NCBI GenBank assembly: GCA_024291935.2
Contig: CM044306.1
Coordinates: 17,245,001-17,309,000, forward strand
Direction: 5' to 3'
DNA: 64,000 bases
From: Okapia johnstoni
Taxonomy: Eukaryota > Chordata > Mammalia > Artiodactyla > Giraffidae
The translations under genes and the position numbers were made by a program. Below the pieces are notes generated by a model. That model did no database searches and was not told the origin of the DNA. It saw only the letters and a program-made list of their open reading frames with translations. Below, piece by piece: positions 26,281-38,100 of the stretch (position 1 is the first letter of the stretch; each line of letters begins with the position of its first letter).

Positions 26281-26787
26281 CCTGCCTCAGAATAAGCAAA
26301 GCTTTTTTTTTCCTTATGCCTGTAAACACTGAAAAAGTTGGTTCATGTAAATAAATAGGCAGGCCTTGAAGACATTTTATTGTGACAATAACACTCAGTT
26401 CTTTGAACATCTTTTAAGTTACGGGCAAAAAAAAAAAGTCACTGATGTATCATTGACATCAATTACCAAGGACCTGTCGACTGTCAGTTCTTTTAGGTCC
26501 TCCTTTAACTTTATTGACGGCAAAGGTTTAGAAACCACCTGACTCAGCAGGAGGATTTTTACATAGTCGCTATAAACAGCCACATTCTCAGCATGAATAT
26601 GGATGTTCTGAATTGTCTTTTTGTAGGGCCAGGGGGATTTTACACTGTGGGACACAGCACCTTAGTAAGATTTGGCATGGGTGGGTGGTTATGCCTTTCA
26701 GGGGACCTGGGAAAGGATAACCTATAGCGTGTTCCAAGACTGATCTGTTCTTATAGGGAAACACTTGGCAAACTGAGTTGAAATTTC

Positions 26788-26921
26788 TTTTTTGGGGGGC
26801 GGGGGGGAGGGCACTGTGCTCCAGTGCTTGTGCAACCTTAGTTCTCCACCCAGGAATCAAACCCAGGCCCTTGGCAGTGAGAGCATGGAATCCTAACCAC
26901 TGGACCATCAGAGAATTCCCC
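26788..26921 (-). repeat. Antisense tRNA-derived SINE
   Basis: Words: AACCTTAGTTCTCCACCCAG, GAATCAAACCCAGGCCCTTG, CCACTGGACCATCAGAGAAT. Confidence 0.8.
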
Positions 26922-27419
26922 AAACTTATTCTTCTTAAACTGTGTCTCTGTGTCCCTTGGAAACTCTGCGTGCATTCCCCCCAGGGGTTCTCCTTCCCCA
27001 GTCTGAAGACCGCCTGGAACCACTCTAGGTGAAGACCTAACTTCTTTTAACTTCCATTTCCTCACCTTAAGAATGGAAATAAATAAGAACCAACTTCATT
27101 GGGCTGTTGTGTTGATCAGATGTGATCAAGGAAGTCCAGGCACGTAGGGAATGCTCAGACAGTGGGTGGTGGCTCTTACACTCCAGTTCTGCCTGCTGGA
27201 AAACTCAGCCTTCCTTGGCACTCCTTGCCTCATTTTTCTCATTTGTGAGCCAAAGAGATCTCAGCCCAGGACTGTGGGGGTGGGAGGTGATGTGGAAAAG
27301 GTTTTGTAATTCTCACAGTAGGTTTTCTGAAACAGAGATATTCTTATTTAAAATAGTCAGTGTTGAGTTCCTGCTTACCCATGAGCTGGACATTTAGATG
27401 TGTGCTTTGTGTATTTAGG

Positions 27420-27615
27420 GGCTTCCCTGGTGGCTCAGATGGTAAAGAATCTGCCCGAAACGTGGGAGACCCGAGTTAGATCCCTGGGTTGAGAAAATCC
27501 TCTGGAGAAGGGAATGGCTACCCACTTGAATATTCTTGCCTGGAGGATTCTGTGGCCAGAGGAGCCTGGAGGGCTACAGTCTATATGGTGGCAAACTGAA
27601 CGACTAACACTTACA
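27420..27615 (+). repeat. BOV-A2-type SINE, sense
   Basis: It begins GGCTTCCCTGGTGGCTCAGA. It has GAGAAGGGAATGGCTACCCA and GGAGGGCTACAGTCTATATG, and is flanked by a short repeat TTTGTGTAT. Confidence 0.88.
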
Positions 27616-28454
27616 GTTTGTGTATGCAATAGATGTTTTTTGAGGCCCTTCTACTTATTGGTCCCTGTTTTAAGCACGTTAAATACAATAGTGCTCAGAT
27701 TCTAGGGGGAGAGGCAGATTACATCAAATAATCACGCAGACATAATATTTGAGGGGTAATAATAAGCACAGTGAAGAAAAGTGGAATAGGAGGGAAACGC
27801 GGGGGCGGGGGTGCTACTTTATATATTCAGGACAGACTGATTGGGTAGCAGTGGGACAGAGAAGGGGAAAGGGGCCTTGTGACCTTTGGGAAAAGGGTCC
27901 TGCATGTGGAGGGAACAGGCAGCATGTCCACAGGCCCAAGGTGGGAGGTGCCCAACACAGGCAAGGGGCAGCAAGGGGTCAGGGTGACTGGAGGTCTCAT
28001 TTGACGGGGAGAGTGGGAGAAGGTGCCCAGAGAGGCTGGAGCTGAGTCTGTCTGGAGACACACAGGAACTCTGAGACAGAGGGGTGATGTGATGTGATCT
28101 GACTTAGGATCACACTAGCTGCCGTGTGACCAGCAGACTGTCAGGGAGCAAAGGTGGTAGCAGATCACTCAGAAGTCACTGCAGTGACCCAGGAGCCAGA
28201 TGCGGGGCTGGGGGCGGAACCAGGTGTGTCTGGGAGGTAGAACTGGCAGGGGGCAGGTGGGTTAGATAAAGATTGAGAGAGGGACTGGGAGGATGCTAAG
28301 GGTTTGGGGCTGAGCAGCTGAAAGGACAGAGGTGCCCTTCAGGGAAAGGGAGTAGACTGCTGTCACCGACGTGTCACATGTTGAGTTAGGAAAGATGAGG
28401 TGATGGTGGTATATGGTACCTCATTCAATCCTGATGAAACCCCTGTGAGTAGTT

Positions 28455-28580
28455 ATTATTATTATTATTATTGACTGCGTCATGCAGCATTCAGAATCTT
28501 AGCTCCCCCTCAGGGATTGAACCCAGGCCCCCTGCATTGGGAGCATGGAGTCTTCACTGCTGGACCACCAGGAAAGTCCC
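28455..28580 (-). repeat. Antisense tRNA-derived SINE with ATT microsatellite
   Basis: An (ATT)n run at the left is followed by GAATCTTAGCTCCCCCTCAG, GATTGAACCCAGGCCCCCTG and CTGGACCACCAGGAAAGTCC. Confidence 0.8.
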
Positions 28581-29639
28581 AAGTAGTCATTATTAATCTC
28601 ATTTTATATGCAAGGAAACAGAAGCCCACAGCGCTGAAGTACATTGCCCGAGGCCACATGGCTGCCAGCCCAGCCCAGGCCCTGTGACTTCACAGCCCCT
28701 GAGGTTTGACTTTCCCTGTGATCATTTTTCTGTGTGAATACTAGCATAGTTGTCCTGTCCAAACAACCTCCCTGTCCACCCATAAAACCTCCCTGGAGCG
28801 GTGGTGTGTGCCTGGAGGGGGCTCTAGAAGAGAGAGCTGCCTTTCCTTGGTGTTGGCAGGGCAAAGGGAGAGGCAGGCTGAGCACCACACCTGCTCTGGG
28901 GACTCCCTCCAGCTCCTGGCAACCTGGAGGAGGAGGTGCTGACGTAATAGGTGCAGCGGACGAGGAGAACTTGGACTCGGGTTTAAACAGCAGCCTCTCA
29001 CCAATAATGAAAGATCAGGAGTGGGGAAAACGTAGATAAAAATAGCACTCACTAGTTAACTGGAAAACAATATATTTTTGCAACCCCTAGTTCCACAAGA
29101 AAATAATTGGGTCCCAAGGTAGGGAACGACTCATTTTCATGAATGATTTTATTGATCATTGGAGCAAAGTGGATATACCCGCTTTGGAAAGTAATTCAAA
29201 GGAAAGACTCGTGGCCGGTCAGACCGGCCCAGGGTGAAATCCTGAGAGGCTGCAGAGGAGGAGGAAGGAGGCTGGAAGTTAATGAGGGAGCAGGCTCCTG
29301 GCCCCAGCCGGCAGGTGTGGGGCTGTTGCTTGGGAGACACAGAGCAAGAGAAATCGCTCCCAACCAAGCCCCAGGCTCTCCTGAGGGAGCAGAGAGGGTC
29401 CATTCACATATCAGTTGCTTACTCTGCTTGAAGCCGCTGGGTGTTCTGTTTGCCTCCACTTTTCTCCAGGAGGGATTTACTAGCCGTGAGCAGTGTGTTC
29501 TCATGGATAGAGGAGCACGCTGGGAGCCTCCCCTGTGCCAGTGAAGGGAGAATGTGACCCCAAGTATTTCCGGTCCCCTTCGCTGCTCGTGGAGTTGTTC
29601 AGTCATTCATTCTACGCTTGATCATCAAACATTATCAGA

Positions 29640-29795
29640 ATGAAAAGGGAGCTTTGGTTGAGAGTTCCATGTGTGCTAAGTACTATTCTAAGTGCTTTAC
29701 ACATATTAATTCATTTACTTTTCATGGCAACCAAGAGTAGGGCTCCTTAGCTCCATTTTACAGATGAGGGTTAAATAACTCAAAGGAAGGTTCAA
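29640..29795. repeat. MIR-like ancient SINE
   Basis: GTGTGCTAAGTACTATTCTA, TTTACACATATTAATTCATT and CTCCATTTTACAGATGAGGG form the standard MIR core. Confidence 0.6.
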
Positions 29796-32700
29796 TAAGG
29801 TGACCAATATCACTCACCTGGTGAGTGACAGACACTGGACCCTGGGCTAGATGCTAGGGACAAAAGGGTCCAAGCGCTGGACACAGCTTGTGGCCTTGTG
29901 GAGCTTATTTTATCTAACACATCATCATGCAAACAGAAGTACAAAGCCAGGTGGCAACAAGGGAAGGAGAGGAAATGAAGTGAGAGGTGTGAGGGGCCCA
30001 ATTTGGGTTAAGAGGGGCACGAGGCTGCACTGAGAGAGGTGACCTGCTCCCTCCTGCTGTCAGGTCCTGACTCAGAGTGACCACTCTGGTCCCTCAATTA
30101 AAGCAAGGACCCCCATCCTTCCTGATCCCCTCCCCTACTTAGCACTCCTTCACATATTGTGAGCTTTCTGTTTCTATACCTCCCCTACTACCTCCTTCAG
30201 TGGAGTGTGAGCTCCGTGGGGGCAGGCGCCTTTGTTCTGAACAGTGCCTGGTGCCTGTTTGGCACCACTTGAGTCAGCCAGGAGGTGAGGGTGGCGGGCA
30301 GGGGAACGGCAGACGTGGAGGCCCCGAGGTAGGAAAGAGCCTGCATGTTCAGGGACAGGCAGCAGGCGCGTGTGATGAGCACAGGCGTGGACGAGGAGTG
30401 ACGGAGGGGATGGGAGCGGGGGTGGACAGTGGGAGGTATCACAGGAGCCAGAGACTTCTGCAGTTGAGGAGGAGAAGGAGAAATACAGCGAAGGTTTTAG
30501 ACGGGAATGAGGAACAGATGTTCACGTTAAGCCACGACCCTGGCTGCCTTGAGAGAAGCAAGGCAGGGACTGGGGGGGGAGGGGGTGCCAGGTCACGGGC
30601 TCCTGCAGGGGTCTGGGCTCTGGGTGCGGGTGGCTTAGGTTAGCAGGGTGGGCATGGTGGACTGAGAATTCCCCAGATGGCATGGGGCCGTCCACTCTCA
30701 TTTTTCCCTAAGAAACCCTGCCAGGGGAGATTCAAAGAGATATCAACCTTCCCCAAATGTATTTTCTTTGTCGTCCCTGGACCATGAGGGCCCAAGAGGT
30801 CAAAACCAAAGGGCCCAGCGGTAGTGGAGCACAACAGAATTCCATCGTCACCTCACAGGGCTGAAGATCCCCCCCCTAACCCCACTCCTTACCCTTTCTT
30901 TACTCCCTGCTGCCTCCCATCGATCTGGAGACAGAGGGATGAGAAAAGATTGGATGTGGCTCCTCCCCCCCAGGATCCCAGGCCCGGGATCAGTTCTGGA
31001 ATCCAGCTCCCACTCACTGACTTCTCTTTGTCACTGTGGGCCCCGGTGTTGTCCTTCCTTCTCCAGCTCAGCCAACGCTCTGGACAGCTTTGGGTGCTGA
31101 GGAGGGAGATGGCCGGCCACCAGCGGGCGTGTCATTCCTTGGTCGCCCTGGGAAGAGCGCTGGACCACAGGAAGGGAGGAAGGATGCGCCAGCACGACTC
31201 ACAGCCTACCCCGGGGCTGCTGCTGTTTTTCCTGCTGGAAGTCCAGCCCCACATTTACAGGTGTGGAGATGAGGCTCAGACGGGGCCAGGCGTTTGGGGC
31301 TCTGCTGTTTCTCTCTTCAGAGCGCTTCCCGCTTTCGGCCAGGCTGCTGAGGAGGCTTCCCAAAGTCACAGCTAGTTTTCTGGCAGAGTGCAGAGGCTGG
31401 GACCAAGCCTCTCAACTCCAGTCCACGGCCTTCCATTTTCACCGGGGTTCTGGTGTCTGATTGGCTGGAATGCGAGTTCCTGCCCTAGACTCAGAGGCAG
31501 GGGGCTAGGGTGGAGGCTGGGTTTCCTCTGCACTTTTTCTACAGTTTCACAGGGGATTCAGATCACAGCCAGGTTTAGGATGGCAGTGCAGTGAGGGGAA
31601 CTGGAGCGGACTCTACAAAGTGATGATTTTTGAGCCACACCAGGAAGAGGATGTCAGAGGTGGTCACTGCTCCAGAAGGTGCCTGGGGCAGAGCTACAGG
31701 GCAGGTCTGGGTGGGACCAGGGGCCTGACTTCCAGGCAGCTTGGAACCTAAACCTTTCCTCCTGCTGAGCCTTGAGGGTCCAGTGGGCCCTTGGGTCAGG
31801 GCGGCTCCTGGGGGCAGACCAGCGCTCCCCAGCCCCAGGGCGAGTACCATGTCACCTGTCAGTGTTCTTGGCTGGTTTCATTTGTAACTCTGTCTCACCA
31901 TGCTTTCCTGAGGGGCAAGACCTGTGTTTCACTTTGGTTGCTGTAAAGCCCACAGGGGCTCAGTCAGCAGTTTGTGAGGGAGCGAGCTATGGAGGGGCTT
32001 ATGGGACTGGAACAGCTGGTATTTGTCTGGCCCCTTTAAGCCAGGGGCTCACAGCCTCCCCGGGCATGCACGCCTCCATCCCCTCGCCCTTCCCAGGGGA
32101 GGCCAAGCTGCTGTGAGTCAGGGCCCCAAGAAGGGGAGCTCCTCACTAGGTTACCCCAGGAGCCAGGGGCAGACACTGAGCCTGTGCCCTGGTGGTCATG
32201 CATTAGACTCGGCCCCCTGTTCTGCAGAGGGAAAACCAGTGTGATCGTCAAGAAATCATTTTTATTTGGTCCCTGCAGACAGACGCACCTTCCTTATTTC
32301 GTCTTAATCTAAATGTAAATTGATTTCCCATTCCCTGAGTTCATGAAGGCAGAGGTCTTGACACTGAGTTAGGAGCCCCAATTTCCATCCAGGCTCTGCT
32401 TTTCGCTGTGATCCTGGGCAAGTCCCTCTTCTCTAGTCCTCAGTCTATACCATCATAAACAAAGAGCCCGTCCCAAGCCCTGTGACACAACAGAACCCCC
32501 TGGGTGCCTCCACCTCTCTCCCCTGAGATCTGGTGCAGTAGGTCTCCAGAAGGGTCCTGTCCTGTGTACAGGCAGGAGGTGAGGTCTGCTCGGCCACATG
32601 GTCTTCCAGGCCCCTTTACCCAACAGGCAAACTCGGGCGACCAGGTGGCAGTGGCTTGCCCTCAATGATGAGGTGTCAGGCCCCTGTGGAGAAGCAGGCC

Positions 32701-33188
32701 CCGTCCTTTCCCTCAGCTGCGGCCAGTTTTCCGGCCCTGCTACGTGCCTCCAGGCGGGTCTTCAGCAGAAGAGAAGACCCAGGGCTTTAGGGACAACAGG
32801 AGACAGTTGGGATGAAGAATGCTTCTGCTGGGTATTCCATTTCAAAGCATCAGCTGAGTGGACGAAAAAAAATTTCTTTCACAGCTGAACCCGATCCTTA
32901 ACTCCTCTTTTGTAAGCTGTGGGGAGACCTACCTGAGGGCGACTCCAGTCTCAGAGATTGAGGAGCAGTCTTTGTAAACGGTTTAATAATTTAGTCAGAA
33001 CTCCGTTTGAATGGTGACTAGTGGATATTTTCCTCTCTCCATCCCAGGCTTCCCTGAATGAGAGTGAGCCCGGGCAGATTTCAACTTCTAGGCTGGTGTC
33101 ACCTCGAGGCACCCAGCCAGCCAGCCCACGTCCGAGCAGCCGCCTCCCCATCATTGGTGTGTCCTCAGGGGAGGCAGGCTCATTTCAG

Positions 33189-33618
33189 TATTGTTGTTCA
33201 GTCGCTAAGTCGTGTCTGACTCTGTGACCCCAGGGACTGCAGCACCCCAGGCCTCCCTGTCCCTCACCGTGCTGGAGTTTGCCCAAGTTCATGTCCATTG
33301 AATCAGTGATGCCATCCAACCATCTCATCCTCTGCTGCCCTTTTCTCCTTTTGCCCTCAGTCTTTCCCAGCATCAGGGTCTTTTCCAGTGAGTTAGCTGT
33401 TCGTGTCGGGTGGCCAAAGTATTGGAGCTTCAACTTCAGCATCAGTCCTTCCAGTGAGTATTTAGGGTTGATTTCCTTTAGGGTTTACTGGTTTGCTCTC
33501 CATGCTGTCCAAGGGACTCACAAGAGTCTTCTCTAGCACCACACTTTGAAAGTATCAATTCTTCAACACTCAGCCTTTGTTATGGTCCAACTCTCACATC
33601 TGTACATGACTACTGGAA
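33189..33618 (-). repeat. Antisense BovB LINE 3' fragment, long
   Basis: Starting TTGTTGTTCAGTCGCTAAGT, it continues through GATGCCATCCAACCATCTCA, CAGCATCAGGGTCTTTTCCA, GGTGGCCAAAGTATTGGAGC and CACATCTGTACATGACTACT. At about 430 bp it is the longest BovB piece in the window. Confidence 0.9.
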
Positions 33619-33959
33619 TATAAGCTCAAGCGAAGTGTAATCAGGACAGTAAATCTGCTTGCTGTTTAACCAAAAAAAAAAAAAAAAGTCCTGTGACAGA
33701 TTTCAAGGTCCTGGAAATTCTTCCTTTGACACTTCTGAAGGAAGGATGAGAGAGAGCTGGCCTTCGATATAATTTCTTCCAGCATGGGAACAAAGTCCAG
33801 GACATGGTAACCATGTTTACTGAAAATGCAACATAGCTTAAAATCTACGGTGAGTCTGCAGTTGCAGGAATGGAGACTTAATCTCATGAAACTCATTTTT
33901 CCTTTCTGTGCCTTGCCACATGAGCATAACCCCCAGTGTCCACCCTGCACCAGCACCCT

Positions 33960-34190
33960 CACCTTTGTTCCTGGGCATTTACCATGTGAGTGGCTGTGCG
34001 CTAAGGGCTGTAGATGAATTTTCTCAGTCTGCAGAGTTTCTGCACAACGGCCTTAGGCAGGTTCTGTCATCCCCATTTTACCCCATTTTATGGATGAGAA
34101 AACTGAGGTTCCCAGAGGCAAGTGACTTGCCCTGGATTGCATGGCATGTAAGTGGAGGAGCTGAATTTGAAGGGATCCGTGGCTTCTAGA
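33960..34190. repeat. MIR-like ancient SINE
   Basis: GGCATTTACCATGTGAGTGG, CATCCCCATTTTACC, GATGAGAAAACTGAGGTTCC and AAGTGACTTGCCC are all present in order. Confidence 0.65.
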
Positions 34191-34886
34191 CTCTGGGCTG
34201 TATTGCAGCTTCTCCGTCTGAGAGCCGCAAGTCGCGACGCAAGGTTGAAGGCTGTCTCCCCACCAAGCCTGTCATCCTTTCCTCGTTATTCTTGGCATGC
34301 TCCATCCTTCTCCAAACCTTGGGCTAAGTGGCCACCCAGCCTGCCTGCCGCTGGGCTCCCCACCTGGGTCACTTCTCCGATGAGGAGGAGGGATCATTCC
34401 TCTCAGTCCTGACCAGCTGCCCAGGCTGTCCCGGTGCTAGGGCATGGCGGGCAGGCCGTTTCCTCCCGTGAGCCTCTTGTCCAGACGAGGAAGTGGAGGC
34501 TGGCGGCGTGCTGGGGCATCTGGAGAGTGCCTTGGGTTCACCCCAGAGGGACAGCTGTCCCTTTCGTGTGGGAAGTTTGCCCTCAGTGGGGTATTGCCAC
34601 CTCCAGAAAGCTCTCTTTGCTTAATAGCACCTGACCTTGCTCTGCCTGCTCAGCGTTTTGATGGCTAAATTTACATAGTGTTAGTTTGCCTTCTTTGTGA
34701 ATGCTTTTAAAAGAATACCGGAGGCCTCTGGTGAAAGAGTTTTCTGTCTCGGGTGGATCCAGAGCCCCTGAGGCTCAAGCCGTGGCACTGCCTGGCCAGG
34801 TTGTGTCTCCCTCACTTTGCCTGCCTTTGCCTCACCTTCCCCCAGCCTCTTGGCCCCACGCTGACCAGGCCTGCTCTGTCCCACAG

Positions 34887-35109
34887 ACAGGTCCTTCCGG
34901 CGTTCCTGTGAAGGACCCTCACCACCAGGGAGCTTGGCCCCTAGTGACTCCAGGCTCCTGGTTCTCGGTCTCACCGACCTCCCTCCTTCCTGGGAAGATG
35001 TTCCTGGTGGGCCTGACAGGGGGCATCGCTTCGGGCAAGAGCTCGGTGATCCAGGTGTTCCAGCAGCTGGGTTGTGCGGTGATTGATGTGGACGTCATTG
35101 CCCGGCACG
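34887..35109 (+). CDS. DCAKD: DCAKD first coding exon (CDS from 34998)
   Basis: The likely acceptor is CTGCTCTGTCCCACAG, with the exon starting at 34887; a second strong acceptor ending at 34845 (CACCTTCCCCCAG) is an alternative. ATG is at 34998 with A at -3 and T at +4, an adequate context. The exon encodes residues 1-37 with the complete P-loop. The donor is CACG|GTGAGT at 35110, splitting Val38. Confidence 0.9.
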
Positions 35110-38100
35110 GTGAGTTGTGGGCACAGCTGTACCCTGCAGCTCCTCTCTGCTTCCTTCCTTCCATCAGGCCTCACCTTTTTACAGGCCTTTCCCATCAGCC
35201 TGGTCACCTGCTCCCACCCTCTGTGGCCCCCTCTCTTCTGCTCACTCTTCCCTCCCCCTCCCCTCACCCTATGACCAACACGAGGGATTCTGGGTGCTCT
35301 GGTCCCCTCCCTAACTGCCTTCCCTCCTCTGATTTTTAAAACATTATTTATTTATTTCTGCTATGCTCGTTCTTCATTGCTGCACAGGTTTTTCTCTAGT
35401 TGCGACGAGAGAAGGCTGCTCTCTGGTTGCGGTGCACAAGCGTCTCATCGTGGTGCTTCTCTCGTTGTGCAGCACAGGCTCTAGACACGTGGGCTCAGTA
35501 GTTACGGCATGTGGGCTTAGTGGCCCCCTCAGCGTATGGGATCTTCCCAAACCAGGGATCGAACCCATGTCCCCTGCATTGGCAGGTGGATTCTTAACCA
35601 CTGGACCATCAAGGAAGTCTCCCTCATTTTGTTTTTGCTCCAACTGAAAGAAGCACCCCTGGGTTGCCCCATCATTTTGCCTGTAGCCCCTTGTTGGCCT
35701 GGAGGCTCCAGAGAATGACCCAGGTTCCTCTTCCTGCCTCAGTCGTCCAGCCGGGATACCCCGCCCACCGGCGCATCGTGGAGGCCTTCGGCACCGAGGT
35801 CCTGCTGGAGAACGGCGACATCGATCGCAAGGTCCTGGGCGACCTGATCTTTAACCAGCCCGACCGGCGGCACCTGCTCAACAGCATCACCCACCCTGAG
35901 ATCTGCAAGGAAATGATGAAAGAGACCTTCAAGTACTTCCTCCGGGGTAAGTCCCGGGCCTGGGACCAGGCAGGGCAGAGCTGGTTCCTCAAGGCACGAA
36001 CCCTTCTGTGCAGAGAGATTGTCCATTGAGGGAGGAACCGGTTTTCATACAGGCTGTCGAGTTCACTCTGCTCATTGGCATCCCCTGTGCAGCCGGGTAC
36101 CAGCCCCCAAAAGATGAAGTGATGTCCCTCAGCTCTTAAGGAAGTGGACAGTTTAACGAGAAGAGGCACTTGAGGCTTTTGAGCCCTGAACTCCAGGAAG
36201 CTGATTTTTCTCATAGGGGTGGGAGTAATAATGATGTTGTTGTTGTGGTTTAGTCGCTAAGTCTTGTGTGACTCTTGTGACCCCATGGACTGTAGCCCGC
36301 TAGGCTCCTCTGTCCATGGGATTCTGCAGGCAAGAATGCTGGAGTGGGTTGCCATTCCCTTCTCCAGGGGATCTTCCCGACAAAGGGATCAAACCAGCAT
36401 CTCCTTCACTGCAGGCGGATTCTTTACTGCTGAGCCACCAGGGAAGCTTCAGGGAATAATAATAGCTGATGAATAATGGAGTCATAAGACCAGAGTTTAA
36501 GTCCCAGCCCTCATGGTTTGCAGCTGCATGACTGTCAGAGTGAGCCCACCCCTCTGCCTGTTTCCTCCTCCGCAAAGTGAGGCTAATAATACCATCTTGA
36601 AAGTTCTTAGGGACTAAGAGTCCACAGCGTGTCTGTGGGTCACCAAGCAAACGTAAACCATGGTCAGAGTTGGTGCTGGTTGAGCCGCCTGGGAGAGAAA
36701 GTTTGCAGGGTGGAAGGTAGGGAGGCTCCAGCATGGCCAGGGCCTGCAGGGGCGGATTCCAGTGGAGGATAATCCTTCAGGACTGGGCCGCAGTGGAGAG
36801 AGCCAGCTGGGCGTGTGCAGGGCCAGCCAAGTGATGGGGCAGGTCTGGAGGAGGGGAGCATATTTGTAAAGCAGGGTCTGTGGCAGCCTTTTTCCCAAGC
36901 CGTATGCTGCAGTCGTTCTTCAGGGTGGCATGGGGTAGGGGTGGCCTGATCACTACTGTCCAGGATGGGGTCAGCCCCCAGGAGAAGGTGGAGAGCCCAG
37001 AGCCGTGGCTTGGAATCTGGCGACAGGCCGGCCCAGGGCCCTGCAGAGCTGCCTGCCAGCCTATGGGACGTGGAGCCTCCAGCCCAGACTGAGTTGAAGG
37101 CCTGCCTGCTTGTCTGCTGTCAGTCACCAGTCACGAGGCTGAGACTTTGCTTCCTGGAGGCTATGAGGAGCCTTCGTGCTTTTTTCCAGGCTTTTGCACT
37201 GTGATCATGGCCAGATTCTCTCATGCATCAAGTTCTCATGTACAGAGTGGGGACCTTCTCCCCCCGACCCCACCGCCCCGGGCAGTACCTCCCTGCCGAA
37301 GGAAAGGGATGAATTGACAGACAGCCTTGACACTGATAGTCCCTTCCCTGCCCCCGAGCCCTGGCCAGGCAGGAGCTGGTCTGGGTGTCCTCCCTGCCAG
37401 ACCAGCTTTTGCTCCCCATCTCCTCATCACAGCCCTCCTTTTCCACCTCCTCCCTCAAGGAGAGTCTCTGGACTCTTGCTGCCTTTGTCCTGCCTCTTGT
37501 GTCTGTGGCAGGACCCCTCCTGTCCTCCCCCGCGCCCCCCCCACCCTGTCCCCCAACCGGGAGTGGGGCCTGCTGCCTTTCATTCCTGTCCTTTCGAGAT
37601 CTCTCCCAGGCCAGGCGTGAGTATGTACGTCTGTAGGGCTTCAGGGCGGTAGCGGCTCTCCCCTCATGAAATTAAGCATCGGATAATGTCACCTGCTCCA
37701 AAGTTCTCCCACTGTGTCATCTACTCAGCCTCCCCTCTCCCCAACCACCACCACTTAAATAAAAGCCAGAAAGCTCTTTTCAGCTCGATAAGGTGAAAAA
37801 TTGGGACGACAGCTGTGGCTTCCTCAGTCCCAGTTTTCCCCTGATGAGTATAACAAATACAACTGTCAGAGTTGGTATAATCAAACGTCAGATAAGATCA
37901 CCAGCTGTTGGGAGGTCTCCGCATAGGCAGACGGATGTCTTAATAGAGTCAGGATGGTTTGCAGAGCTTATCAAGCAGGAGCGATGTGACAGCTGAATAG
38001 CCCTTTGCCAGCAAACCAAAGAGCTGGCCGCAAGCTCCCAAGAGGAGTCGAGGAGAAAGGACAGTGATGGGAGAGAAAGGGACGGGAGCGGAGCAGAAAA

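Noticed and set aside
30824..31375. 183-codon plus-strand open frame
   Set aside because: It lies in a GC-rich intron part, has no recognisable domain and no splice context, and overlaps several equally long frames on the same stretch. Likely chance.
34701..34997. N-terminal extension of DCAKD as the main product
   Set aside because: The known mammalian protein is 231 residues and starts at 34998. Two acceptors interrupt the upstream frame, so it is kept only as a finding to test.
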